Shown here: positions 15,904 through 22,760 of the stretch, one piece after another
Numbering within the stretch: the stretch's first letter is position 1
How the letters are laid out: the number at the start of each line of letters is the position of its first letter
Assembly: GCA_964590945.1 (NCBI GenBank)
Contig: CAZPXF010000011.1
Location: 1 to 34,113, forward strand
Direction: 5' to 3'
DNA length: 34,113 nt
Origin: CAZPXF01 sp964590945
GTDB taxonomy: Bacteria; Bacillota; Clostridia; Lachnospirales; Lachnospiraceae
Position numbers and translations under genes: made by a program
The notes under the pieces: generated by a model
Told to the model about the DNA's origin: nothing
The model's database searches: none
What the model saw: the letters and a program-made list of their open reading frames with translations, nothing else

Positions 15904-17196
15904 ATGAAAATAGAAGAAGCGGAAAGCTATATTTCGGGAATTCCGAAATTTACAAAAAAGAATCCCGCGGAACACACGAAGGAATTTATGCGCCGCCTGG
16001 GAGAGCCGTGGGAGGATATGAAAGTCATTCATGTAGCCGGAACAAACGGGAAGGGTTCCGTATGCTCCTATCTGCAGGCATTATTGCTTGCAGATGGGAA
16101 GCGGACGGGACTTTTTACGTCGCCGCATCTTGTCCGGATGAGCGAGCGCATCCAAATCTGCGGGGCGGAAGTTTCGGAGGATCTGTTCCTGGACGGGTTT
16201 GCGGAGGTTCTCCGGACGGTAAAAGAGATGGAGGCGGACGGGATCGCACACCCGACATTCTTTGAATTTCTTTTTGGGATGGCGATGGTTATTTTCCGAA
16301 AGGCGGAGATCGAGTATTGTATACTGGAGGCAGGTCTTGGCGGAAGGACGGATACGACAAATGTAGTACCAAAGCCGGAACTTACGATCATTACATCGGT
16401 CGGCCTGGATCATACGGAATTTCTGGGCGAAACGGTGGAGGAGATCGCATGGCAGAAGGCGGGCATCATAAAACCGCAGGTTCCCCTTATTTTCGACGGA
16501 CACGACAGGAAAGCGGGGGCGGTGATCCGGAAAACTGCAGAAAACGAGCGGATTTTTTGGCGGGAAATTGCGGAAAATGCGTACGAAATTCGGGAAATGG
16601 GACAGAAATCTATTGCTTTTTCATTGTCCACAGCCTATTATGGTAGTACAGTTTGGACCATACATTCCCCGGCGGAATATCAGGTCAGGAACGCGTCTTT
16701 GGCGCTTGCGGCCATGGAGCTTTTGACGCGTGGGGAAAGACCGCAGGACTTCGGGGCGTGGCAGAAAGCTTTGTATGATACGCGCTGGCCGGGACGGATG
16801 GAAGAGATCCGGGAACGGGTATTTTTTGACGGAGCGCATAACATTCCGGGGATACAGGCGTTTGCGCAGACTGCTTCCCGGCTGGAGGGCAGACCGAGGA
16901 TTTTGTTATTTTCTGCCGTGGCGGATAAAAAGCACCGGGAAATGATAGACTATCTGTGCAGGAGTATTCAGCCGGATCTGGCTGTTGTGACGAAGCTCTT
17001 AAGCGACAGAGCCGAGAGCACCGGGACATTAAAGGAAGAATTTGAAAACAGTACAGCACAGAAGATCGTAGTGATAGAGGATCTGCACAAAGCATATCAG
17101 TTTGCTTTGGATGCAAGAGGGGAAGAGGGCATTTTGTTCTGCCTCGGCTCCCTGTATCTTATCGGCGAACTGAAAAAGGAGGAAGATACATGCTGA
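15904..17196 (+). CDS. folC: Folylpolyglutamate / dihydrofolate synthase
   Basis: A 430-residue Mur-ligase-family enzyme that joins glutamate to dihydropteroate and/or tetrahydrofolates using ATP. The P-loop GTNGKGSV is at 46-53, followed by TSPHLVRMSERI (the omega-loop/folate site), EAGLGGRTDTTNV, and SVGLDHTEFLG with the metal-binding His. The C-terminal Mur domain carries WPGRMEEI and FDGAHN. All FolC hallmarks are intact at the usual length. It starts 7 nt after the LTA-synthase-like gene and its 3' end overlaps a small ORF by 7 nt, so the genes form one transcription unit with the TPR gene beyond. Confidence 0.95.
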   Translation: MKIEEAESYISGIPKFTKKNPAEHTKEFMRRLGEPWEDMKVIHVAGTNGKGSVCSYLQALLLADGKRTGLFTSPHLVRMSERIQICGAEVSEDLFLDGFAEVLRTVKEMEADGIAHPTFFEFLFGMAMVIFRKAEIEYCILEAGLGGRTDTTNVVPKPELTIITSVGLDHTEFLGETVEEIAWQKAGIIKPQVPLIFDGHDRKAGAVIRKTAENERIFWREIAENAYEIREMGQKSIAFSLSTAYYGSTVWTIHSPAEYQVRNASLALAAMELLTRGERPQDFGAWQKALYDTRWPGRMEEIRERVFFDGAHNIPGIQAFAQTASRLEGRPRILLFSAVADKKHREMIDYLCRSIQPDLAVVTKLLSDRAESTGTLKEEFENSTAQKIVVIEDLHKAYQFALDARGEEGILFCLGSLYLIGELKKEEDTC

Positions 17197-17327
17197 ATTT
17201 TGAAGAGGAATTGAAGAATTTCAAGCCGAGCCTTGAAATCGGACAGCTGGAAGAAGCATTATATCAGGAAGATATCAGTGATCTCACGGATATTTTGAAG
17301 GAAGTAGTAGAGGAAACGAAATCATAA
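17190..17327 (+). CDS. 45-aa acidic small protein overlapping folC
   Basis: The frame starts at ATG 17190 inside the end of folC (ACATGCTGA) and runs MLNFEEELKNFKPSLEIGQL... to TAA 17325-17327. AAAGGAGGAAG lies 5-6 nt upstream, a near-perfect ribosome site, and the stop is 9 nt before the next gene, whose AAGGAG overlaps it. It is very acidic (14 Glu or Asp), helical, and lacks any membrane segment. The tight packing and strong ribosome site are good evidence that it is translated. I do not recognise a function; an adaptor or regulator of the TPR protein or FolC would be guesswork. Confidence 0.78.
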   Translation: MLNFEEELKNFKPSLEIGQLEEALYQEDISDLTDILKEVVEETKS

Positions 17328-17336
17328 GGAGTTCTC

Positions 17337-18695
17337 ATGGATAAAAACAGTCGTATGCAGCGCTTTCTGTATCAGTCCAACCGCTGGTACAACGACGGGC
17401 TTGCGAAGGCAAGGGTTCATGATTTTTCCGGCGCCATTGCTTCCCTTTCAAGAAGCCTGCAATATAATAAAGCCAATATCGATGCACGTAACCTTCTCGG
17501 CCTTATTTACTATGGAGAGGGCGAGGTGGCTTCCGCCCTCGTACAGTGGGTGATCAGCCGGAATATGAAGCAGGAGGACAATCTTGCGGAGCACTTTATC
17601 AAGAAGATTCAGAAGAGTCAAAGCCGCATGGAGGGCATGTACAGTGCATTGAAAAAGTATAATCAATGCCTCGTCTACTGTTCCAGCGACGGTATGGATC
17701 TTGCGATCATACAGTTAAAAAAGATCGTATCGGTTTATCCGAATTATCTGCGGGCGCAGCAGCTTTTGGCGCTTCTGTATATGCAGACGGAACAGTACAA
17801 CCGTGCGAAGAGATGCCTGAAAAGAGCGCTGAAGATCGATACGACCAATATATTGACGCTGCGCTACATTCAGGAACTGAATGAGCTGGCGAAAAAGAAC
17901 GCGCAGAAGAAAAAAGAAGAAAAAGGCGGCGTCACCTATCAGGTTGGAAATGAGACGATCATCCAGCCGGTGGCGGAGAGCTACAGGGAAAATACAGGGC
18001 AGATGGCGATCTTAAATATTCTTCTTGGCGTTGTCATCGGCGCTGCGGTGCTTGGCTTTGTCATTGTACCTGCCGTGCGAAGCGCGGATGCAAAGACAAA
18101 GAGCGATGAGATCGTCGCTTACAGCGAGCAGATCGCCACAAAGGAATCGGAGATCGACGAGCTGAACCAGCAGTTAGAGGACGCGGCGGCATCGGTGGAA
18201 GACTCCGAGAAGAGTGAAAAAAGCAGTAAGAATTCCATCGAAGCCTATGAGCATCTGGTGGAGGCTATGAAGCTGAAGCTGTCCAATGCAAGCGACTATC
18301 AGAATATTGCCGATCAGCTTTTGGAGATCGATCCGGATCTGCTCTCCGAAAAGGGCAGGGCGCTCTATGAGGATATGGCGGAGGATTCATTTTCCAACGC
18401 GTGCGCGAGCCTGTACCAGAACGGCGTCTATTACTATAATGCCGGGAATTACCGGAACGCCAAAACAAATCTCAGGAAGGTCGTCAAGATGGACGAAGAA
18501 TATCAGGACGGGGCGGCTCTCGTAGCGCTTGGAAATGTTTATCAGAAGACAGACGATACGAAGAAGGCTACGGAGATGTATAACCGTGCGATCGAGCTGT
18601 TCAAGGGACAGACGTACGCGCAGAAGGCGAAGGAAGCCCTGGATGAAATGAACGGCGTCAGTACGGAGGACGGGAATACAACAGAAAATCAATAA
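17337..18695 (+). CDS. Membrane-anchored tetratricopeptide repeat protein
   Basis: A 452-residue bitopic protein. Residues ~1-185 form cytoplasmic TPRs (ARVHDFSGAIASLSRSLQYN, NYLRAQQLLALLYMQTEQY). One membrane helix spans ~223-247 (ILNILLGVVIGAAVLGFVIV). Next come a coiled coil (~255-315) with heptad-like Glu/Leu/Ser and then further TPR-like repeats (~345-440: YYYNAGNYRNAKTNLRKVV, ALGNVYQKTDDTKKATEMY). By the positive-inside rule the lysine-rich stretch before the helix puts the N-terminal repeats in the cytoplasm and the C-terminal ones outside. It may be a scaffold that joins events on both sides of the membrane. It is last in the LTA-like/folC/small-ORF unit, with a terminator after it. 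Confidence 0.82.
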   Translation: MDKNSRMQRFLYQSNRWYNDGLAKARVHDFSGAIASLSRSLQYNKANIDARNLLGLIYYGEGEVASALVQWVISRNMKQEDNLAEHFIKKIQKSQSRMEGMYSALKKYNQCLVYCSSDGMDLAIIQLKKIVSVYPNYLRAQQLLALLYMQTEQYNRAKRCLKRALKIDTTNILTLRYIQELNELAKKNAQKKKEEKGGVTYQVGNETIIQPVAESYRENTGQMAILNILLGVVIGAAVLGFVIVPAVRSADAKTKSDEIVAYSEQIATKESEIDELNQQLEDAAASVEDSEKSEKSSKNSIEAYEHLVEAMKLKLSNASDYQNIADQLLEIDPDLLSEKGRALYEDMAEDSFSNACASLYQNGVYYYNAGNYRNAKTNLRKVVKMDEEYQDGAALVALGNVYQKTDDTKKATEMYNRAIELFKGQTYAQKAKEALDEMNGVSTEDGNTTENQ

Positions 18696-18715
18696 CATTT
18701 GGGCAACGAAAGAAG

Positions 18716-18745
18716 AGGATATGCAAAGGAGCATATCCTTTTTTT
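18716..18745 (+). terminator. Intrinsic terminator after the TPR gene
   Basis: AGGATATGC (18716-18724) pairs with GCATATCCT (18731-18739) around a 6-nt loop, followed by T6. It separates the TPR unit from spoIIAA. No clear sigma-H or sigma-A promoter is visible between this hairpin and spoIIAA. Confidence 0.9.
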
Positions 18746-18766
18746 AATAATAACAAGGAGGAAGAC

Positions 18767-19096
18767 ATGGAATATCAGGTTGAAGAAGATTTTCTGACGA
18801 TCCTGCTTCCACAGGAGCTGGATCATTATCAGGCGGAGGAGCTTCGCAAAAGAGCGGATGAGATCATCGAAAAGAGGCAGATTAAGCATATTATTCTGGA
18901 TTTTGCCAATACTGTTTTTATGGACAGCTCCGGGATCGGGGCGATCATGGGGCGTTACCGTCTGATCGCTCTTTTCGGCGGCGAAATGTGGGCGGTGCAT
19001 ACAAGCGAGCGCATACGTAAGATCCTTAGGATGTCAGGAGTTACAAGAATTTTGCAGATATATGAGGAGGAATTGCCAGATGAACAACACGAATGA
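18767..19096 (+). CDS. spoIIAA: Anti-anti-sigma factor SpoIIAA
   Basis: A 109-residue STAS protein that releases sigma-F from SpoIIAB in the forespore. The phosphorylated serine is S54 in FMDSSGIGAIMGRY, aligned with Ser58 of B. subtilis SpoIIAA. ELDHYQAEELR and GGEMWAVHTSERI complete the family pattern. AAGGAGGAAG precedes ATG 18767. Its 3' end overlaps spoIIAB by 17 nt. Length and order (AA-AB-sigF) match the conserved operon. Confidence 0.96.
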   Translation: MEYQVEEDFLTILLPQELDHYQAEELRKRADEIIEKRQIKHIILDFANTVFMDSSGIGAIMGRYRLIALFGGEMWAVHTSERIRKILRMSGVTRILQIYEEELPDEQHE

Positions 19097-19535
19097 GATG
19101 GAGCTGATCTTTGACGCATGCTCGAAAAATGAAAGCTTTGCCAGAGTAACGGCGGCAGCGTTTCTGACGCAGTTGAACCCGACGCTTGAGGAGGTGGCGG
19201 ATGTAAAGACGGCTATCTCGGAAGCAGTCACCAACTGTATCATACATGGATATGACAGCGGCGGCGGAAAGATACATATGAAATGCACGATCGAAGACAA
19301 TGTATTTGAGGTAACGATCTCGGATCAGGGATGCGGTATTCCGGATATCAGAAAGGCAATGGAACCGATGTACACAACAAAAGCGGAGCTTGAGAGATCC
19401 GGAATGGGATTTTCATTCATGGAAGCCTTTATGGATACGCTTTCGGTGGAATCGGAAAAGGGCAAGGGAACTGTTGTGACCATGAGAAAGATCGTAAACC
19501 GGGGAAGGAAAGAATGGATCACACAATCGCATTGA
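19080..19535 (+). CDS. spoIIAB: Anti-sigma-F kinase SpoIIAB
   Basis: A 151-residue GHKL-fold Ser kinase that binds and holds sigma-F and phosphorylates SpoIIAA. The N-box is E48 to N52 in ISEAVTNCIIHGY, the G1 box SDQGCGIPDI is at 81-90, and the lid/G2 part is TTKAELERSGMGFSFMEAFMD. ATG 19080 is favoured over the frame start at 19062 because GGAGGAATTG lies just upstream and MNNTNEMEL is a normal N-terminus. It overlaps both neighbours, as expected for strict stoichiometric coupling. Confidence 0.96.
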   Translation: MNNTNEMELIFDACSKNESFARVTAAAFLTQLNPTLEEVADVKTAISEAVTNCIIHGYDSGGGKIHMKCTIEDNVFEVTISDQGCGIPDIRKAMEPMYTTKAELERSGMGFSFMEAFMDTLSVESEKGKGTVVTMRKIVNRGRKEWITQSH

Positions 19536-20236
19536 TTAAACAGTCGCACGAAGGGGATGAAAAAGCGAGAATACAGCTTGTGGAGGAAAATGTGGGACTG
19601 GTATGGTGTGTGGTGAAGCGTTTCTACGGCCGCGGTCAGGATCCGGAGGATCTCTTTCAGATAGGAAGTATCGGACTTCTGAAGGCGATCGATAAATTTG
19701 ACCTGAATTATGACGTGAGATTTTCAACATATGCAGTTCCTCTTATCAGCGGCGAGATCCGGAGATTTCTTCGGAACGACGGACTTGTGAAGGTGTCCCG
19801 GACATTGAAGGAGAACGGCTACCGGATCAGTCAGGCGTCCGAGGCTATTCAGGAGCAGACGGGACGCGAGGCTACGCTTTCGGAGATTTCAGAATATACG
19901 GGACTGGATGCGGAAGAGATCGCGGAGGCGCTGGACGCCAATGCCGAGGTGGAATCCATTTCCGGACGAATCTCAGGAAAAGACGGAGATACGATGTCTT
20001 TGGAGGAAAAGGTAGGAGTACACGATGAGACAGAAAAAGAGGGCATCCTGAACCGGATCGTATTGGAACAGGCTTTCAGGCAGTTAGATGAGCGGGAGCA
20101 GGAATTGATACGGCTCCGGTATTTTGAGGAAAAGACACAGACAGAGACGGCAAAGGTCTTACATACGAATCAGGTACAGATATCGAGAATGGAGAAGAAG
20201 ATCCTTTTAAAAATGCGGGGAAAAATGGTTTCCTAG
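19514..20236 (+). CDS. sigF: Forespore RNA polymerase sigma factor sigma-F
   Basis: A 240-residue sigma-70 family factor with region 2 (DLFQIGSIGLLKAIDKFD...VRFSTYAVPLISGEIRRF), region 3 and region 4 (QLDEREQELIRLRYFEEKTQTETAKVL with the helix-turn-helix QVQISRMEKKIL). It is the SpoIIAC product, active first in the forespore and held by SpoIIAB. The gene overlaps spoIIAB by 22 nt; AAGGAAAG precedes the ATG. Confidence 0.96.
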   Translation: MDHTIALIKQSHEGDEKARIQLVEENVGLVWCVVKRFYGRGQDPEDLFQIGSIGLLKAIDKFDLNYDVRFSTYAVPLISGEIRRFLRNDGLVKVSRTLKENGYRISQASEAIQEQTGREATLSEISEYTGLDAEEIAEALDANAEVESISGRISGKDGDTMSLEEKVGVHDETEKEGILNRIVLEQAFRQLDEREQELIRLRYFEEKTQTETAKVLHTNQVQISRMEKKILLKMRGKMVS

Positions 20237-20240
20237 AAGA

Positions 20241-20269
20241 GAATATTTTTCCGGATACCTGAGATACTA
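20241..20269 (+). promoter_or_regulatory. Candidate sigma-G promoter for the spoVA block
   Basis: GAATA (20241-20245), 17-nt spacer, GATACTA (20263-20269). It matches the sigma-G form GHATR / CATnHTA at all but one position and lies in the 62-nt gap between sigF and the small membrane ORF. The spoVA genes are known sigma-G targets in B. subtilis. Spacer length equals that of the candidate at 4320-4348. Confidence 0.55.
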
Positions 20270-20298
20270 AACAAAAAAGGAACAAAGGATGTGAAAAA

Positions 20299-20460
20299 AT
20301 GCAGCAGGCAAGAAAGAAACTGGCGGTATGCCTTATCGCCGTTGTCCTTCTGGCGGTCGCAGCGGGATTATTTTACTGGTACGCCGGAGGCGTGGGACTT
20401 ACAGACGACGCTGTGCTCGTAAATTGGGACGAAAGAAGGGTATTCCAGTGGCTGGGGTAA
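20299..20460 (+). CDS. 53-aa single-pass membrane protein between sigF and spoVAA
   Basis: The ORF starts at ATG 20299 (MQQARKKLAVCLIAVVLLAV...) and ends at TAA 20458-20460. Three basic residues precede a membrane helix at ~8-26 (LAVCLIAVVLLAVAAGLFYWY), then a short polar tail (DDAVLVNWDERRVFQWLG). AAAGGATGTG lies upstream. It overlaps the proposed GTG start of spoVAA by 13 nt, so translation is likely coupled. It could be cleaved as a signal peptide or stay as a small membrane subunit. I know no characterised homologue; the forespore context suggests a SpoVA accessory. Confidence 0.65.
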   Translation: MQQARKKLAVCLIAVVLLAVAAGLFYWYAGGVGLTDDAVLVNWDERRVFQWLG

Positions 20461-21113
20461 AAGGCACTCTTTTTATGAAGTTTGAAAAAAATAAAGAAGT
20501 GACGCATCCGGACATCACCATGGGAGATGTGGGAACCTTTACCTGCCAGAACCCATCCGTAGTTTCCAGAGTGAAAGCGATGCATTTGGTTCATCATTCA
20601 GGGGCGAAGAAGGGAAGATACGTATTCTCCATTCTAAAGGTGATCGAGATGATACAGAAGGAATTTCCGTCTCTGGATATACAGAATATCGGGGAGACGG
20701 ACTTTATCGTAACATACGAAGAACAGAAAAAGAAAGCTATGCCGCTTCATATCCTGAAGGTTGCGGGAATCCTTCTGATCACCTTCTTCGGCGCCGCATT
20801 CTCTATCATGGCGTTTAACAATGATGTGTCGGCTACAGAGCTTTTCGGACAGCTTTATAAGCTTCTGACCGGAAATGCGTCGGATGGATTCACGCTTTTG
20901 GAGGTCACGTATTCTCTTGGGCTCACCGTTGGGATCCTGTTGTTCTTCAACCATTTCTTCGGGAGGAAGCTGACGGCGGATCCGACGCCGATGGAGATCG
21001 AGCTGCGTACGTATGAGGAGGAGATCCAGAAAACGCTCATGGAAGCATATGCAAGGAAAGGACTGGAAAAAGATGTGGGTACGTCAGATCGTTTTGGCTC
21101 TGGCAGGACTTAG
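20448..21113 (+). CDS. spoVAA: Stage V sporulation protein AA
   Basis: A 221-residue SpoVAA homologue, part of the inner-membrane SpoVA machinery that moves Ca-dipicolinate into the forespore and out at germination. An N-terminal soluble domain (DITMGDVGTFTC, VFSILKVIEMIQKEFPSLDIQNIGE) is followed by two membrane helices (ILKVAGILLITFFGAAFSIM, TYSLGLTVGILLFFNHFFG) and PTPMEIELRTYEEE, which parallels the B. subtilis protein. GTG 20448 was chosen: AGAAGGG lies 7-8 nt upstream, and it keeps the first beta-strand (GTLFMKFEKN); ATG 20475 would cut it. Longer readings overlap the small ORF and look random. Confidence 0.9.
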   Translation: MAGVKGTLFMKFEKNKEVTHPDITMGDVGTFTCQNPSVVSRVKAMHLVHHSGAKKGRYVFSILKVIEMIQKEFPSLDIQNIGETDFIVTYEEQKKKAMPLHILKVAGILLITFFGAAFSIMAFNNDVSATELFGQLYKLLTGNASDGFTLLEVTYSLGLTVGILLFFNHFFGRKLTADPTPMEIELRTYEEEIQKTLMEAYARKGLEKDVGTSDRFGSGRT

Positions 21114-21489
21114 CGCAGGATTTGCAGTCGCAGGAGGCCTTTTTGCCTTTATCGTGGAACTGGGAGTGACTTCAAAGTTCGCAGACCGGACGCACACAGG
21201 GGATAAGATCCACTGGTATGAGATGAGCGTAGCCCTTGGCGGAATCTGCGGGAATCTGGTCTCCGTTTTTCAGTTCCATATCCCGTTTGGGAATGCTTTG
21301 GCGCCGGTATTCGGTATTTTTGCCGGAATCTTCGTTGGATGCTGGGCGATGGCGCTGGCAGAGATTCTGAATCTGTTTCCGGTATTTATCCGGAAAACAA
21401 AGACGTTCCGGGCGCTGCCGTGGATCGTGCTTGGAATCGCTGCTGGAAAAGGATTAGGAAGCCTGCTTTATTATTTTATGCGGTGGTAA
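21073..21489 (+). CDS. spoVAB: Stage V sporulation protein AB
   Basis: A 138-residue membrane protein with four hydrophobic segments (QIVLALAGLSAGFAVAGGLF; VALGGICGNLVSVFQ; FGIFAGIFVGCWAMALAEIL; LPWIVLGIAAGKGLGSLLYY). The AEILNLFPV and GKGLGSLLY positions parallel B. subtilis SpoVAB. ATG 21073 lies inside the end of spoVAA (41-nt overlap) with GGAAAGG upstream; the longer frame to 21013 starts with a basic, unlikely peptide. It works with SpoVAA and SpoVAC in the dipicolinate channel complex. Confidence 0.88.
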   Translation: MWVRQIVLALAGLSAGFAVAGGLFAFIVELGVTSKFADRTHTGDKIHWYEMSVALGGICGNLVSVFQFHIPFGNALAPVFGIFAGIFVGCWAMALAEILNLFPVFIRKTKTFRALPWIVLGIAAGKGLGSLLYYFMRW

Positions 21490-21506
21490 CCGTCTGGAGG
21501 AAAATC

Positions 21507-21983
21507 ATGGAAGAGAAACAGAATGAACAACAGAAGGAGCAGCAGGAGTACGCCGAATATGTCAGGAAGACAACGCCGGTGCATCCTCTGATTCCCAATA
21601 TGGCGAAAGCCTTTGTCGTGGGCGGCGCGATCTGTACGGTCGGGCAATTCATTTGGAATTATTGCGAGCGTGCAGGCATGGAAAAGGAAATCTGCGGATC
21701 GTGGACGTCCCTGATCCTGGTGCTGTGCAGCGTTGTGCTGACCGGATTCGGGATTTATCCGCAGATTGCAAAATGGGGAGGCGCAGGAGCGCTTGTGCCG
21801 ATTACCGGATTCGCAAATTCCGTCGCCGCTCCGGCGATCGAGTATAAAAAAGAAGGACAGGTTATGGGGATCGGCTGTAAGATCTTTACGATCGCAGGAC
21901 CTGTCATTCTCTACGGGATCTTCACAAGCTGGGCGCTTGGGGTGATTGATTATATTTGCAAAATGGTTGGCTTTCGCTGGTAA
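21507..21983 (+). CDS. spoVAC: Stage V sporulation protein AC
   Basis: A 158-residue polytopic protein, the best-conserved SpoVA channel part; B. subtilis SpoVAC acts as a mechanosensitive channel in germination. NMAKAFVVGGAICTVGQF, LTGFGIYPQIAKWGGAGALVP and ITGFANSVAAPAIEYKKEG are diagnostic. CTGGAGG precedes ATG 21507. The gene starts 17 nt after spoVAB. In related genomes spoVAD and spoVAE/AEb normally follow, but here the next ORF is a 61-aa protein and then an unrelated regulator. Confidence 0.95.
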   Translation: MEEKQNEQQKEQQEYAEYVRKTTPVHPLIPNMAKAFVVGGAICTVGQFIWNYCERAGMEKEICGSWTSLILVLCSVVLTGFGIYPQIAKWGGAGALVPITGFANSVAAPAIEYKKEGQVMGIGCKIFTIAGPVILYGIFTSWALGVIDYICKMVGFRW

Positions 21984-22020
21984 TACGGAGCAAAGAAGAA
22001 CAGGAAATGGAGAAATGTAT

Positions 22021-22206
22021 ATGGATAAGGATTATCTGCCGATTGGATTTGCGATGTCGCTTGCTATGAATGAGAAAGCGATGAGCGCTTATGCCGGTTT
22101 GAGTGAGAAAGAACGAAAAAAGCTGATCCGAAGAAGCCGGAAGATCAAGAGTAAGGAAGAGATGCAAAGATTTGTGGAAGATATCGATTTAAACTCTTGC
22201 AAATAG
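22021..22206 (+). CDS. 61-aa small basic helical protein after spoVAC
   Basis: The frame MDKDYLPIGFAMSLAMNEKAM... has a Met/Ala-rich first helix and then a basic segment (SEKERKKLIRRSRKIKSKEEM). GGAG is 8 nt upstream of ATG 22021; an in-frame ATG at 22015 is possible. No full membrane helix is present. It lies 37 nt after spoVAC and may share its transcript. The function is not recognised; codon use and ribosome site support a real gene. Confidence 0.68.
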   Translation: MDKDYLPIGFAMSLAMNEKAMSAYAGLSEKERKKLIRRSRKIKSKEEMQRFVEDIDLNSCK

Positions 22207-22225
22207 CAGAATGCCGCGTTATAAT
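22197..22225 (+). promoter_or_regulatory. Promoter of the marR-ABC operon
   Basis: TTGCAA (22197-22202), 17-nt spacer, TATAAT (22220-22225), overlapping the last codons of the 61-aa gene. The start point would be near 22232, at the edge of the palindrome that follows. Confidence 0.72.
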
Positions 22226-22232
22226 GTTCGGT

Positions 22233-22276
22233 GCAGAATTGTTCAGTAACAAACAATTCTGCGCTGTTTCTTTTTA
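22233..22276 (+). promoter_or_regulatory. Palindrome at the transcription start: MarR operator and/or terminator
   Basis: GCAGAATTGTT (22233-22243) and AACAATTCTGC (22252-22262) form a perfect 11-bp inverted repeat with an 8-nt centre, followed 4 nt later by TTTCTTTTT. Position at +1 fits an autoregulatory MarR operator. The hairpin with a T-tract would also end transcripts from the sporulation block. Both roles are possible. Confidence 0.7.
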
Positions 22277-22297
22277 TGTGGAAAAACAGGAGAGATT

Positions 22298-22744
22298 ATG
22301 ATGTATTTGAAAGAGGAAGAGTATGTAGGTTATCAGATCAAAATACTGGACCGTCTGTTCCACAGGGAAATAGAAAATTCCATGAGAGGACTGCAGATCG
22401 AAGGGATGACCTGCATGAACGGATGGATCCTGGGATATCTTGCCAAACATGGGGAGAAGAGTATTTTTCAAAAGGATTTGGAACAGCAGTTTCAGGTTGG
22501 ACGCTCCTCTATGTCGACGACGCTCAAGCTTATGGAGGAGAAGGGGTATATTATCCGCCAGCCTGTGCCGGGGGATGCAAGACTTAAGAGGGTTCTCCTG
22601 ACAGAGAAAGGCCGCTCCTTCGTTCATGACGTTGAGCTGAACAGGCACAGTATAGAGGAAAAGATCACAAGAGGCATTTCGGAAGAAGAATTGAAAGAAT
22701 TCTTCCGGGTTGCCCGCAAAATGTGCGCCAATCTGTCAGAATAA
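22298..22744 (+). CDS. MarR-family transcriptional regulator
   Basis: A 148-residue winged-helix protein. The dimerising N-terminal helix (YVGYQIKILDRLFHREIEN) is followed by the recognition region KDLEQQFQVGRSSMSTTLKLMEEKGYI and the wing (PVPGDARLKRVLLTEKG). C-terminal helices complete the MarR fold. AGGAGAG precedes the start, with a second ATG one codon in. The gene opens an operon with two ABC exporter halves, a common arrangement in which a ligand releases the repressor and induces drug or metabolite export. A palindrome sits between promoter and gene. Confidence 0.92.
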   Translation: MMYLKEEEYVGYQIKILDRLFHREIENSMRGLQIEGMTCMNGWILGYLAKHGEKSIFQKDLEQQFQVGRSSMSTTLKLMEEKGYIIRQPVPGDARLKRVLLTEKGRSFVHDVELNRHSIEEKITRGISEEELKEFFRVARKMCANLSE

Positions 22745-22760
22745 AAGGAGGAAGAATTTC

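Noticed and set aside
20328..20447. N-terminal extension of SpoVAA from ATG 20328
   Set aside because: It is Arg/Gly-rich out-of-frame reading of the 53-aa membrane ORF; GTG 20448 with a good ribosome site restores the family length.
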